Origin: JABDMH01 sp965223165
Lineage (GTDB): Bacteria > Bacteroidota > Bacteroidia > Chitinophagales > Saprospiraceae
NCBI GenBank assembly: GCA_965223165.1
Contig: CBDCVQ010000020.1
Span: forward strand, 1,612,001-1,676,000
Length of the DNA: 64,000 nucleotides
Reading direction: 5' to 3'
Below the pieces are notes generated by a model. It did no database searches. It worked only from the letters and a program-made list of their open reading frames with translations, and was not told the DNA's origin. Position 1 is the first letter of the stretch. The number at the start of each line of letters is the position of its first letter. Positions 27,511-36,001 of the stretch are shown one piece after another. The translations under genes and the position numbers were made by a program.

Positions 27511-28617
27511 TTAAAGACGGAGAGCCTGGCGCATCTTGGTGTGGAGCTCCGTGTTGTCATAAATGCCCTGAAAGAGCTCGGCACCTGGGCCGTAAGCAAA
27601 TACGGGCACGGCCGTAGCCGTATGGGTCTTGGTATTGAAGCCGATGACCAGCTCGCCATCTGGATCTTCTTGTACAATGGCAAAGCCACCGGTCTCATGA
27701 TCAGCCGTGACGATCACTAGGGTATTGCCGTCTTTATCGGCAAAGTCAAGCATCCTTCCGATGGCCTGATCAAATTCCAAAACCTCATCGATGATCATGT
27801 CTCCCACGTTGGCATGGCCTCCCCAATCGATCTGCGAGCTTTCGATCAGGAAAAAGAATCCTTTTTCGCTCCGCTTGCTCAAGTACTCGGCTCCCCTCCG
27901 ACAGGCCGTCACAAAGTAGGTACGTCCTGCGGTATGGGATAAGGGTTCGGCGTCTGCGGTGAAGAAGGCAAATTTTTCCTGACGATTGATGCTCACCTCT
28001 TCCAATTCGCCATCCAGGTAGCTTTGGACCCGATATCCCCGCTCTGTCATCTCCTCGATCAGGTTGCGATCATCATTTTCGCGGCGATCAAAGTACTTCT
28101 TGCCTCCGCCTACCACGTAATCGACATCCACCTCCATGAAATCCTTGGCGATATCCTCATATTGATTGCGAAACAACTGATAAGAATAGAAAGCTGCTGG
28201 AGTGGCGTGGGTGACGGAAGAAGTGACAGCAATACCCGTAGCCCAGCCCTTTTTGTCGACTTCCTCGATGATAGAGCGGGGAGCCTTGACGGAAGTGGAG
28301 GTGCCAAAGGTATTGTAGTCGGCTTTGATGCCTCGTGCCATAGCCGCTGCACTCGCGGCTGAGTCGGTGATAAGCTCGTCTTTGCAATGTGTCTTTTGCA
28401 GTCCGATGCTCTTAAACCGCTCAAAGTTCAATTTTCGACGACTCGAATAGATGCCTGCGGTGATCTGTGACAGGCCCATGCCGTCACCGATCATAAGGAT
28501 GATATTTTTGGGACCGGCGGCGGAGTCAGCTACCGGAACGGGTGGACTCGTAATAACCTGGCTCGGAGAACAACCTAGGGTCATCCAGATTGAGGCACAG
28601 ATTATTTTTAGTCTCAT
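27511..28617 (-). CDS. PhoA-family alkaline phosphatase lipoprotein
   Basis: The 368-residue protein has a short signal and lipobox (WMTLGC, lipid Cys16), then an alkaline phosphatase fold: metal ligand in IGDGMGLSQ, the nucleophile Ser86 in TDSAASAAAM, SSQIDWGGHAN with metal Asp/His, and VIVTADHETGGFA. It is shorter than classical PhoA (about 450), mostly in the loops. It would release phosphate from organic phosphates in the periplasm or on the surface. The ATG at 28617 was chosen over the upstream TTG because it gives a compact signal peptide. It lies 30 bp upstream of the symporter gene. Confidence 0.93.
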   Translation of the reverse strand: MRLKIICASIWMTLGCSPSQVITSPPVPVADSAAGPKNIILMIGDGMGLSQITAGIYSSRRKLNFERFKSIGLQKTHCKDELITDSAASAAAMARGIKADYNTFGTSTSVKAPRSIIEEVDKKGWATGIAVTSSVTHATPAAFYSYQLFRNQYEDIAKDFMEVDVDYVVGGGKKYFDRRENDDRNLIEEMTERGYRVQSYLDGELEEVSINRQEKFAFFTADAEPLSHTAGRTYFVTACRRGAEYLSKRSEKGFFFLIESSQIDWGGHANVGDMIIDEVLEFDQAIGRMLDFADKDGNTLVIVTADHETGGFAIVQEDPDGELVIGFNTKTHTATAVPVFAYGPGAELFQGIYDNTELHTKMRQALRL

Positions 28618-28686
28618 AAAATGCAATTAGACCTTGGCCACTGTATCTTTAGCGGGGATGAAAATAATAATCTCTAACCACTTGGG

Positions 28687-29715
28687 ATGATTTGGTCCTT
28701 ACAAACCTTCCTTAAAGCCTTTGGACTGATCGGACTATTGTTGGTAATAAAATCAGGCTTTTCGCAAGCTTCGTTTCTACCAAATACCACGCGTAATACC
28801 CTTTTCGACTACTTCACCGAGGCCCCTGATCTCGAGATCATTCTCACCTATGACATCGACAGTGTCATCTATCACAAAACCGACGAGAAACCATTTAAAG
28901 GGCAGCTCATCGCCCGCAGTAATCAACGCGATATTTTTATTACTGATCTAAAGATTTCGGCTAGGGGCAATTTTCGCAAGAAGGAATGCGACTTTCCACC
29001 GCTTAAGTTGGACTTCCAAAAGGATGAGCTCGATAAATGGGGTCTGGCCAAGAAGTTTGATAAATACAAGCTGGTCACCCAATGTCTGGACGACAAGCTG
29101 GGACAACATCTCCTGCACAAGGAATTCTTGGTCTATCAAATGCTCAATACGCTCACCGATCATAGTTATCGGGCTATTCAGTTTCCGATAACCTATCGCG
29201 ATCCCAACGGCCAAGAGACGATCAGGAGTACCGCATTTTTGATCGAGGGCAGTAAAGACCTGGAAGGCAGGTTGGGCGCACAGATCTGTGATTGCAAGGG
29301 GCCGTCGCCAGATACACTGGAGGCTTTTCAGACGGAACTTATTGCACTTTTTCAGTACATGATTGGCAATAGAGACATCGATTTAAATACCGGACATAAT
29401 GTCGATCTGCTGGCCACTGCGGGCACACTATCTCCGATCATTTATGATTTTGATTATTCCTATTTGGTGCAAGCACCTTATGCATTCCCTGATCCTGAAG
29501 AACCGTTCAATCGTGTGTACCTCGGCTATGAGAAAAATGCGGACGTCATGCCGAGGGTGCTCAAGCACTATTTAAGCAAGAAAGAAGCCCTCTTTGCTAT
29601 CGTTGAAGAATATAAAAACCTGCCCAGGGCAGAGCGAATCTCGGTGCTCGATTGTCTTAGAGACTTCTTTGTGCAGATCGAAGACGCCAACTATCGGATA
29701 CCGTACATCCGATGA
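28687..29715 (+). CDS. Secreted CotH-like protein of unknown function
   Basis: The 342-residue protein has an N-terminal hydrophobic signal (FGLIGLLLVIKSGFSQ). The central part resembles CotH-kinase-like proteins: LKISARGNFRKKECDFPPLKLDF matches the R-G-N/S...P-x-K-L-x-F strand, FDKYKLVTQC the following helix, and ALFQYMIGNRDIDL with HNVDLLA and PIIYDFDYSYLV match the catalytic-loop and DFD-like region of that atypical kinase fold. This family match is by eye. It stands alone, divergent from alkaline phosphatase and convergent with the MazG-like gene. Confidence 0.5.
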   Translation: MIWSLQTFLKAFGLIGLLLVIKSGFSQASFLPNTTRNTLFDYFTEAPDLEIILTYDIDSVIYHKTDEKPFKGQLIARSNQRDIFITDLKISARGNFRKKECDFPPLKLDFQKDELDKWGLAKKFDKYKLVTQCLDDKLGQHLLHKEFLVYQMLNTLTDHSYRAIQFPITYRDPNGQETIRSTAFLIEGSKDLEGRLGAQICDCKGPSPDTLEAFQTELIALFQYMIGNRDIDLNTGHNVDLLATAGTLSPIIYDFDYSYLVQAPYAFPDPEEPFNRVYLGYEKNADVMPRVLKHYLSKKEALFAIVEEYKNLPRAERISVLDCLRDFFVQIEDANYRIPYIR

Positions 29716-29743
29716 TTTATTGTCGACAGGTCACTGGCACATT

Positions 29744-30088
29744 TTAATCGTCTCTGCGTAGTTTGGGATTTGCCCGATGCCTTTGCTCGTCTCTGGTCAT
29801 CTTTTTTTGGAGGTTACGGCGCATGGCTTCGTCCAGGTCAATATCACACTGATTGGCGAGACATACGAGCACAAAAAAGACATCGGCCATCTCGTCGGAG
29901 AGACGCTGTTTTAGGGGTTGCGTCGGGGTCGATTTGTATGATTGCTCACCATACTCTCGTGCAAATATTCGGGCTAGTTCGCCGACTTCTTCCATGAGGA
30001 GGGTCATATTGGTGAGTGGATCGAAGTACCTGACTCCATAATCTTGTATCCATTCGTCTACTTGACGTTGGAGGCGCTGGATGGACAT
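29744..30088 (-). CDS. MazG-like nucleotide pyrophosphohydrolase
   Basis: The 114-residue protein has the all-alpha NTP pyrophosphatase motif: LLMEEVGELARIFAREYG (E-x2-E) and a later DEMADVFFVLVCLANQCD (E-x2-D), the metal ligands of MazG/dUTPase-2-type enzymes. Such proteins hydrolyse non-canonical nucleoside triphosphates. The ATG at 30088 gives a 1-bp gap to dtd; a longer form to 30112 would overlap dtd by 23 bp. It is the third gene of the SRAP-dtd-mazG group. Confidence 0.9.
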   Translation of the reverse strand: MSIQRLQRQVDEWIQDYGVRYFDPLTNMTLLMEEVGELARIFAREYGEQSYKSTPTQPLKQRLSDEMADVFFVLVCLANQCDIDLDEAMRRNLQKKMTRDEQRHRANPKLRRDD

Positions 30089-30089
30089 T

Positions 30090-30542
30090 TTATTCTCTTT
30101 GCTTTGAATCAATCACAATCGTCACGGGTCCATTATTGTCGAGGGATACCGTCATCATGGCACCAAACTCACCGGTCCGAACCTGCTTGCTCAGGCCTGC
30201 TTCCAGTGCACTTTTCATGGCTTCATACAGGGGAAGGGAGTGCTCGGGTTTTGCTGCGCGGATGAACGACGGCCTATTGCCCTTCTTTGTACTTGCGTGG
30301 AGTGTAAACTGACTCACGAGCAAAATGTCGCCCTGGACGTCAAGCACGGATCGATTCATCCGTCCCTGCTCATCACCAAAGATGCGCATCTGCAGGATCT
30401 TCCTGCTCAGCCATTCGATGTCTGACTCGTCGTCGGCCGACTCGATACCTAGTAAGATGACCAGACCGTGGCCGATTTTCCGCAGATCGCCCCCAGAGAT
30501 TAGAACTGAAGCGCTACTCGCCCGCTGGATTACCGCTCGCAT
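30090..30542 (-). CDS. dtd: D-aminoacyl-tRNA deacylase
   Basis: DTD removes D-amino acids (and glycine mischarged on tRNA-Ala) from tRNA. The 150-residue protein has MRAVIQRASSASV, the active-site SQFTLHASTKKGNRPSF, and the C-terminal cross-subunit motif NNGPVTIVID, all at family positions with standard length. It lies 1 bp after the SRAP-like gene and 1 bp before the MazG-like gene, suggesting a quality-control operon. Confidence 0.96.
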   Translation of the reverse strand: MRAVIQRASSASVLISGGDLRKIGHGLVILLGIESADDESDIEWLSRKILQMRIFGDEQGRMNRSVLDVQGDILLVSQFTLHASTKKGNRPSFIRAAKPEHSLPLYEAMKSALEAGLSKQVRTGEFGAMMTVSLDNNGPVTIVIDSKQRE

Positions 30543-30543
30543 A

Positions 30544-31173
30544 TCAGAATAAAGATGGTGTCTGGTCTACTTGCTGATGCAAAATCTTATCGCTGAATCC
30601 AGCAACCAGCACTTTGGTTGAGACATGATGGTGCTCCAAGGGTACTTGCAGGACCGTCTGTAGAGTGGTGATCGCTTCCTGGACGCTGATTTCGTCCAAC
30701 CATCGCAGCGCTTCTTTGTTGGACATCAAGATGGGCTCTTTGTCGGCAAATGTTGACAGAGACTGACGGGCACCTCTGGTGATGATGGTAAACTGTACGT
30801 GGTCATCCTCCCCAACATAGATAGCAGGTATAAAGAGCGGCAATCCATCTTTTCTGTATACCCGGATCGGTACTTGATCTTTGATCGACCAGGCATAAAA
30901 ACTATCAGCCAAGGCAATACATCGGTTGAATCGGAAAGGGATGCGAAAGCTTGACTTGACATGTACACGTTGGAAATCGGCATACAAGATGGCAAATCCA
31001 CCCTTGCTCATACCCCACTCTGCCTGTTGAATCTGACCATCTTTGTTTGTGACAATGGAAGCGTTGTCCCCGGGCCCTATAGAATAGACGTGGGAAATAG
31101 TGTTGGTAAGCTTGATGATCCCGAAAAGCTCTTCAAGCTTTTCATTGTGGATGATCGATGAAAACTTCTGCAT
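30544..31173 (-). CDS. SRAP (HMCES/YedK)-like protein lacking all catalytic residues
   Basis: SRAP proteins crosslink to abasic sites in single-stranded DNA through Cys2. This 209-residue protein retains the family outline: YSIGPGDNASIV, AEWGM, FNRCIALADSFYAWSI (normally RCL.PADGFYEW), FTIITRGA and EPILMSNKEALRWLD. But Cys2 of MCGR is absent (MQKFSS), the NARSE asparagine is missing, the GFYEW glutamate is Ala, and the His before RMP is lost. It is probably a pseudoenzyme that may still bind DNA. The ATG at 31173 was chosen; a GTG at 31185 would add MHKH and also lacks cysteine. It heads the operon with dtd. Confidence 0.7.
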   Translation of the reverse strand: MQKFSSIIHNEKLEELFGIIKLTNTISHVYSIGPGDNASIVTNKDGQIQQAEWGMSKGGFAILYADFQRVHVKSSFRIPFRFNRCIALADSFYAWSIKDQVPIRVYRKDGLPLFIPAIYVGEDDHVQFTIITRGARQSLSTFADKEPILMSNKEALRWLDEISVQEAITTLQTVLQVPLEHHHVSTKVLVAGFSDKILHQQVDQTPSLF

Positions 31174-31185
31174 GTGTTTATGCAC

Positions 31186-31691
31186 CTATAGTGTGCAGCT
31201 CGATCCAAATTTGAGTTTGCACGGTTATGAGAATCAAATGCGCTATAAACATATAAAGAAATAGTAAGTTATAGCTTCCTCAATTATAGTGATATACGTT
31301 TAAAGAAAATATGTATTGTATGTGGAGAAGTATCGTGCATTTCCACATTAATGCACTTCTTTCCACAGATGCTTAGATTGATAGCAAAAATTGTGAATTA
31401 CTCAGTACTTTCTTTGCCATCAGTCCACAAGAAATCTCATCTGTTTACACACCTGTAACCAAGAAAATTTATCCACATCCAATTAAATGTTTAAATAGTT
31501 AATAAATCATCTAAATACCTTTATATCAGCTGATTATAATGAGCATAACTTGTCAGTAATCCCATGCAAAAATGTTATATATGATTTGTCCATATATTTA
31601 GCCGGTGGTTTTTCTACAAGTAAACAGCCCTGATGATGAGGGGTGTTTCTCTTAATTTTCTTTTTTCATAAGTGTTATCAGAGTTTGGCAT
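31186..31691. other. AT-rich 506-bp gene-free region with clustered DnaA-box-like sites
   Basis: No reading frame is credible here. The stretch is clearly more AT-rich than its neighbours and contains one perfect DnaA box, TTATCCACA (31469-31477), and three near-matches with a TCCACA core: 31321-31329 (minus strand), 31339-31347 and 31359-31367 (plus strand). It sits between a leftward and a rightward gene, so it must hold at least two promoters. It could be a chromosomal origin or a DnaA-titration site; see findings. Confidence 0.4.
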
Positions 31692-32738
31692 ATGAACACT
31701 AAAAAATCAGTGATCATTTGGCTGGTCACTGGGTTGATTTTGGTATACCTGCAAATTGTGATTGGTGGAATGACCCGACTGACTGGATCAGGTCTATCTA
31801 TCACAAAATGGGAGATCGTTACTGGTACGGTGCCACCTCTAAATGCCGAGCAATGGGAAGAGGCCTTTGCCCTCTACAAAGAGACGCCGCAATATGCACA
31901 GATCAATGAGGGGATGAGCATGAAGCAGTTCAAGAGCATCTATTTCTGGGAGTACTTGCATCGCCTTTGGGCGCGGGGTATGGGCTTTGTGTTTATCATA
32001 CCATTGCTTTATTTCCTAGGTCGAGGCTGGATCCCAAAGCTACTGGGACGGAGGCTGATCGTCATTTTTCTGCTGGCAGCCACGGCTGCCGTGTTTGGTT
32101 GGATCATGGTAGCGAGTGGTTTGGTCGAGCGACCCTGGGTGAATGCATACAAGCTGGCTTTGCATTTGGGGATCGCCCTGAGCTTGTACGGGTATCTGTT
32201 TTGGACGATCCTTAAGATGGCCTATCCCAGGGTGCGTTATACTCGGCGATCGGGTGTACTGCGCTGGTTTGTGACATTGATGGTTATACAGATCCTGCTT
32301 GGTGCCCTGATGTCTGGCATGAAGGCGTCGCTTTGGTTTCCTACGTTTCCAGATTACCAAGGTTCGATATTGCCAGATGTACTCTGGGTAGCAGACGCGT
32401 GGACTGTGGAAAACATTGTGCAGTACGATCGGAGTGCCTTGATGCCTGCGCTGGTACAGGTAGCACATCGTACCTTGGCTTATATGTTGATTATCAGTGG
32501 ATTATACATCGTATGGAAGGGGAGAAAGCCTTGGAAGGAGATGGGATTGTTAGTGGCTCCCTATCTGTTAGTAACCATGTTAGTAATCCAAGGTTTACTG
32601 GGTGTCTGGGTTCTGGTAGGCAGTGTGGGCATCATACCGGTCTTACCCGGTGTGCTGCATCAGGGAGTTGCGATCATCTTGTTGACGATCGTGCTTTATC
32701 TCATTTATTTTTCTGAGCTTGGGCAAGTCTTGGAGTAA
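31692..32738 (+). CDS. ctaA: Heme A synthase (COX15/CtaA)
   Basis: Heme A synthase oxidises the C8 methyl of heme O to give heme A for cytochrome c oxidase. The 348-residue protein has eight hydrophobic segments and the signature IGGMTRLTGSGLSITKW after helix 1, FWEYLHRLWARGMGFVF (heme-ligand His), LALHLGIALSLYGYLFW, QVAHRTLAYMLI and VLHQGVAIILL, the paired histidines of the family. The length matches the COX15 type. The next gene follows after 54 bp on the same strand. Confidence 0.95.
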   Translation: MNTKKSVIIWLVTGLILVYLQIVIGGMTRLTGSGLSITKWEIVTGTVPPLNAEQWEEAFALYKETPQYAQINEGMSMKQFKSIYFWEYLHRLWARGMGFVFIIPLLYFLGRGWIPKLLGRRLIVIFLLAATAAVFGWIMVASGLVERPWVNAYKLALHLGIALSLYGYLFWTILKMAYPRVRYTRRSGVLRWFVTLMVIQILLGALMSGMKASLWFPTFPDYQGSILPDVLWVADAWTVENIVQYDRSALMPALVQVAHRTLAYMLIISGLYIVWKGRKPWKEMGLLVAPYLLVTMLVIQGLLGVWVLVGSVGIIPVLPGVLHQGVAIILLTIVLYLIYFSELGQVLE

Positions 32739-32792
32739 ATGGATGCAAATCAATTATAAAGACTATTTTCAGCGTTGTCCTAATACCAGCAC

Positions 32793-33563
32793 ATGACAGA
32801 ATACCCGATTCAGGAAGAGGGGGGCTTTAAGTTTCTGGACATTGGTCCGAAGGATACCGTGCCGGTGCTACTGTTACATGGCCTGTTTGGCACGGCGAGC
32901 AATTTTGATTGTATCATCAGTCACTTCCAGGAAAAGAGGCGATTGTTGTTGCCCATTTTGCCCATTTTCGAAATGTCCATCAGGACCGTTTCTCTGGGTG
33001 GTCTATTTGAATATGTAAAGAAGTTTATTGCCTTTAAAGAGTTGGGGCAGATTCATGTGTTGGGCAATTCTCTGGGTGGTCATCTGAGCCTACTTTATGC
33101 CCTCGAGAGACAAGAATCACTGAAGTCATTGATCTTGACCGGCAGTTCTGGTCTGTATGAGAGTGCCTTTGGCACCAGCTTTCCGCGCAGGGAGGACTAC
33201 GAGTACATTCGTAAGAAGGTCCAGTTGACATTTTATGACCCAGCCGTCGCTACAAAAGAAATGGTGGACGAAGTGTTTGGCTTGGTCAACAACAGAGCGA
33301 CGGCCATCCGGATCATTAAGGTGGCTAAGTCTGCCATTCGGCATAATGTGAAGGATCGACTGCCCGAGCTGACCGTACCTACGTTGCTAATCTGGGGCCT
33401 GCAGGATCCCATCACACCCTCCTTCGTAGGCGAGCAGTTTAATGAGCGGATCAAAGGTTCGCACCTGGAGATGCTGGACGAGTGTGGGCATGCTCCGATG
33501 CTGGAGCGACCTGCCATCTTCAACCAGATACTAGAAGAACATTTGGCCAAGGTAGAGGCTTGA
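32793..33563 (+). CDS. Alpha/beta hydrolase
   Basis: The 256-residue protein has an alpha/beta-hydrolase fold with the oxyanion-hole HGLFGTASNFD, the nucleophile elbow GNSLGGHLSLL, the acid in IWGLQDPITP and the catalytic His in CGHAPMLERP. No signal peptide is present. The substrate cannot be inferred. It follows ctaA by 54 bp and converges with the M1 peptidase gene. Confidence 0.92.
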   Translation: MTEYPIQEEGGFKFLDIGPKDTVPVLLLHGLFGTASNFDCIISHFQEKRRLLLPILPIFEMSIRTVSLGGLFEYVKKFIAFKELGQIHVLGNSLGGHLSLLYALERQESLKSLILTGSSGLYESAFGTSFPRREDYEYIRKKVQLTFYDPAVATKEMVDEVFGLVNNRATAIRIIKVAKSAIRHNVKDRLPELTVPTLLIWGLQDPITPSFVGEQFNERIKGSHLEMLDECGHAPMLERPAIFNQILEEHLAKVEA

Positions 33564-33589
33564 GCGTGCTGCGCGGCTGGATTAAGTGA

Positions 33590-35899
33590 CTAAGTACCTT
33601 TCAGCTTCTTGATGCGTTTTGCTCGTTGCATCTCATTTTCTCTCGGGAAAGTGCGAGACTTGAATAGTTCAAACTTGCTGAACGTCTTCTGAGGGGGAAA
33701 GGAATTATTGGAGAGATCCACATCGGCCGTTTCCAAAAATGGATCTAAGGTGATGCGTTCTATTTCTTTCTTACGCGGAAATACCTTGGTACATCGATCA
33801 CTATTGAGACGCCATATTTCTGCTGGGACCCGCACGACCTCTTTGGTACCATCGGTATACTCAAACTCCAGAATGATCGGCATGATCAACCCACCTTTGT
33901 TTTCAAAGCTAAGTTCGTAGAAATGGTATCCGGCATGGAGCAGGTCTCTTTCCTCCGCGTTGAGACTTTGTAGATAGCGCTGATTTTGTTGCTCATCTAG
34001 TACTGTGGCTTCCGCGGGATCAAAAGTGGAATAGAAGTCGCGGAGAGTGGTGTCTATCTCATCGTAGGTTTTTGGTATCTGACGGTTGCGGATGAAGCTG
34101 ATGTTCTCCCTTTTGGGGGTGGATGTGCCGGCGAAGGTAGCGGTCTCTTTGTCATCCAAACGCATCCAGTTGACCTCAGCGAGTGATATGTCGGTGTGAT
34201 CGGTGGTAAAAAACCAGCCGCGCCAGAACCAATCCAGATCAATGCCGCTGGCATCCTCCATGGTGCGAAAGAAATCATAGGGTGTGGGGTGCTTGAAGGC
34301 CCATCGGCGTGCGTACTCCTTAAAGCTGTAGTCGAAAAGCTCGCGACCCATAATGGTTTCACGCAGGATATTTAGACCGGTCGCAGGCTTGGCATAGGCA
34401 TTATTGCCGAAACTCCAGATGGACTCAGAATTGGTCATGATGGGGGTGAGTCGACTTTTGTCCCCGGCCATATAGTCCACGATCTTGTTGGCTGGGCCTC
34501 GTCGGGAGGGATATTCGCGTTCCCACTGCTGCTCGGTGAGAAACTGGAGAAAGGAATTAAGCCCTTCGTCCATCCAAGTCCATTGGCGTTCATCCGAGTT
34601 GACAATCATGGGAAAGAAGTTGTGGCCTACTTCATGAATGATCACGGAGATCATACCGTACTTGGTCGCTCTGGAGTAGGTGCCATCTTTTTCACATCGG
34701 CCAAAATTGAAGCAGATCATGGGATACTCCATGCCGATCTTGGCCGCATTGATGCTCCAGGCGACGGGATAGGGATAATCGATGGAATAGTGCGAATACC
34801 ACTTTAGCGTATGTGCGACGGCTTTTGTCGAAAAGCGCTCCCACAGTGGATTGCCTTCTTTGGGGTACATGGACATGGCCATGGATGTCTGGTCACCGAT
34901 CTTCACGGCCATAGCGTCCCAAATGAACTTCCTAGAAGTAGCGAAGGCAAAGTCTCGGACGTTTTCCGCCTTGAATCGCCAGGTTTTGGTGCTTTGGACT
35001 CGATCGCCTTCACGTTGGATGGCTTCGTCTTGAGTGGCGATGATCACGGGTTGGACGAATGCTTGATCGGCCTGTTTGAGGCGCTGCAGTTGATCTCGGG
35101 TGAGCACCTTGTCTTTGTTTTGAAGGGTGCCGGTGGCTGCTACGAGATGATCGGCAGGTACAGTGATGGCCACTTCGTAGTTTCCAAAGGACAGGGTGAA
35201 TTCACCGCGTCCCAGGAACTGCTTATTCTGCCATCCGTCTACCTCGTTGTAGACACACATCCTCGGATGAAATTGAGCGATGGTGTAGAGGTAGTTTCCA
35301 TCTTCGGGAAAATACTCATAGCCCGAGCGTCCGCCGATCTGGAGACGGTCATTGATATTGTACCAATATTTGATCTGAAACTCGAAGGTCTGTCCGGGTT
35401 GTAGCGCCTCATCGAGATCGATGCGCATCATGGTTTTTACTATGGTATAGGGTAAGTCCTGACCGCGTGAATCCTTGACCCAGTCGATCTTAAAGCCACC
35501 ATCAAAGTCCGGAAAAAGATCCTGGAGCTGGCTCTGGCTGCTCCTACGTGGGATGGAGGAGGTGGAGGACGCATGGGTGTCTGAATCTTGCGCGCGAACA
35601 TTCTGGTCCAATTGGAGCCAAAGATAGGTCAGTGCATCTGGCGAATTATTGTGGTAGGTGATGACTTCTTCTCCATGGATTTGCTGTGTCTCGTCGTTGA
35701 GTTGCAGGTCGATGCGATAATCGGCTTGTTGCTGCCAGTAAGCGTGACCGGGAGCACCGTTGGCGCTGTGATAGCTGTTTGGGGTCGGCCATTCATCGGT
35801 CATTTGCTTGAACTTGTTGTAGTTCAGGTTGGGATTTTGGGCCAAGCAAGCTGTGGTGAATAGTCCCGCTTGAAGAAGGAGAAGGGGTCTCAGTAACAT
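33590..35899 (-). CDS. Secreted M1 family metallopeptidase
   Basis: The 769-residue exported protein (signal LLLLQAGLFTTACLAQ) has an N-terminal beta-sandwich, and the zinc site IIHEVGHNFFPMIVNSDERQWTWMDEGLNSF: HEVGH plus the third ligand Glu in the DEG segment. This belongs to the M1 gluzincins, in the Bacteroidota branch with HEVGHNFFP. The exopeptidase GxMEN motif is not obvious; the equivalent region reads AAKIGMEYPMICF. It would degrade peptides in the periplasm or outside the cell. Confidence 0.92.
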   Translation of the reverse strand: MLLRPLLLLQAGLFTTACLAQNPNLNYNKFKQMTDEWPTPNSYHSANGAPGHAYWQQQADYRIDLQLNDETQQIHGEEVITYHNNSPDALTYLWLQLDQNVRAQDSDTHASSTSSIPRRSSQSQLQDLFPDFDGGFKIDWVKDSRGQDLPYTIVKTMMRIDLDEALQPGQTFEFQIKYWYNINDRLQIGGRSGYEYFPEDGNYLYTIAQFHPRMCVYNEVDGWQNKQFLGRGEFTLSFGNYEVAITVPADHLVAATGTLQNKDKVLTRDQLQRLKQADQAFVQPVIIATQDEAIQREGDRVQSTKTWRFKAENVRDFAFATSRKFIWDAMAVKIGDQTSMAMSMYPKEGNPLWERFSTKAVAHTLKWYSHYSIDYPYPVAWSINAAKIGMEYPMICFNFGRCEKDGTYSRATKYGMISVIIHEVGHNFFPMIVNSDERQWTWMDEGLNSFLQFLTEQQWEREYPSRRGPANKIVDYMAGDKSRLTPIMTNSESIWSFGNNAYAKPATGLNILRETIMGRELFDYSFKEYARRWAFKHPTPYDFFRTMEDASGIDLDWFWRGWFFTTDHTDISLAEVNWMRLDDKETATFAGTSTPKRENISFIRNRQIPKTYDEIDTTLRDFYSTFDPAEATVLDEQQNQRYLQSLNAEERDLLHAGYHFYELSFENKGGLIMPIILEFEYTDGTKEVVRVPAEIWRLNSDRCTKVFPRKKEIERITLDPFLETADVDLSNNSFPPQKTFSKFELFKSRTFPRENEMQRAKRIKKLKGT

Positions 35900-36001
35900 T
35901 GTTTGTGATGGTTGGTTGCGCCCTAAGATAATTGAGATGAGGCACTTTTAGGCATCCCGTATAGGAGGTATGCGGGTACTATGCGTAGGAGTGAGGGGAA
36001 A

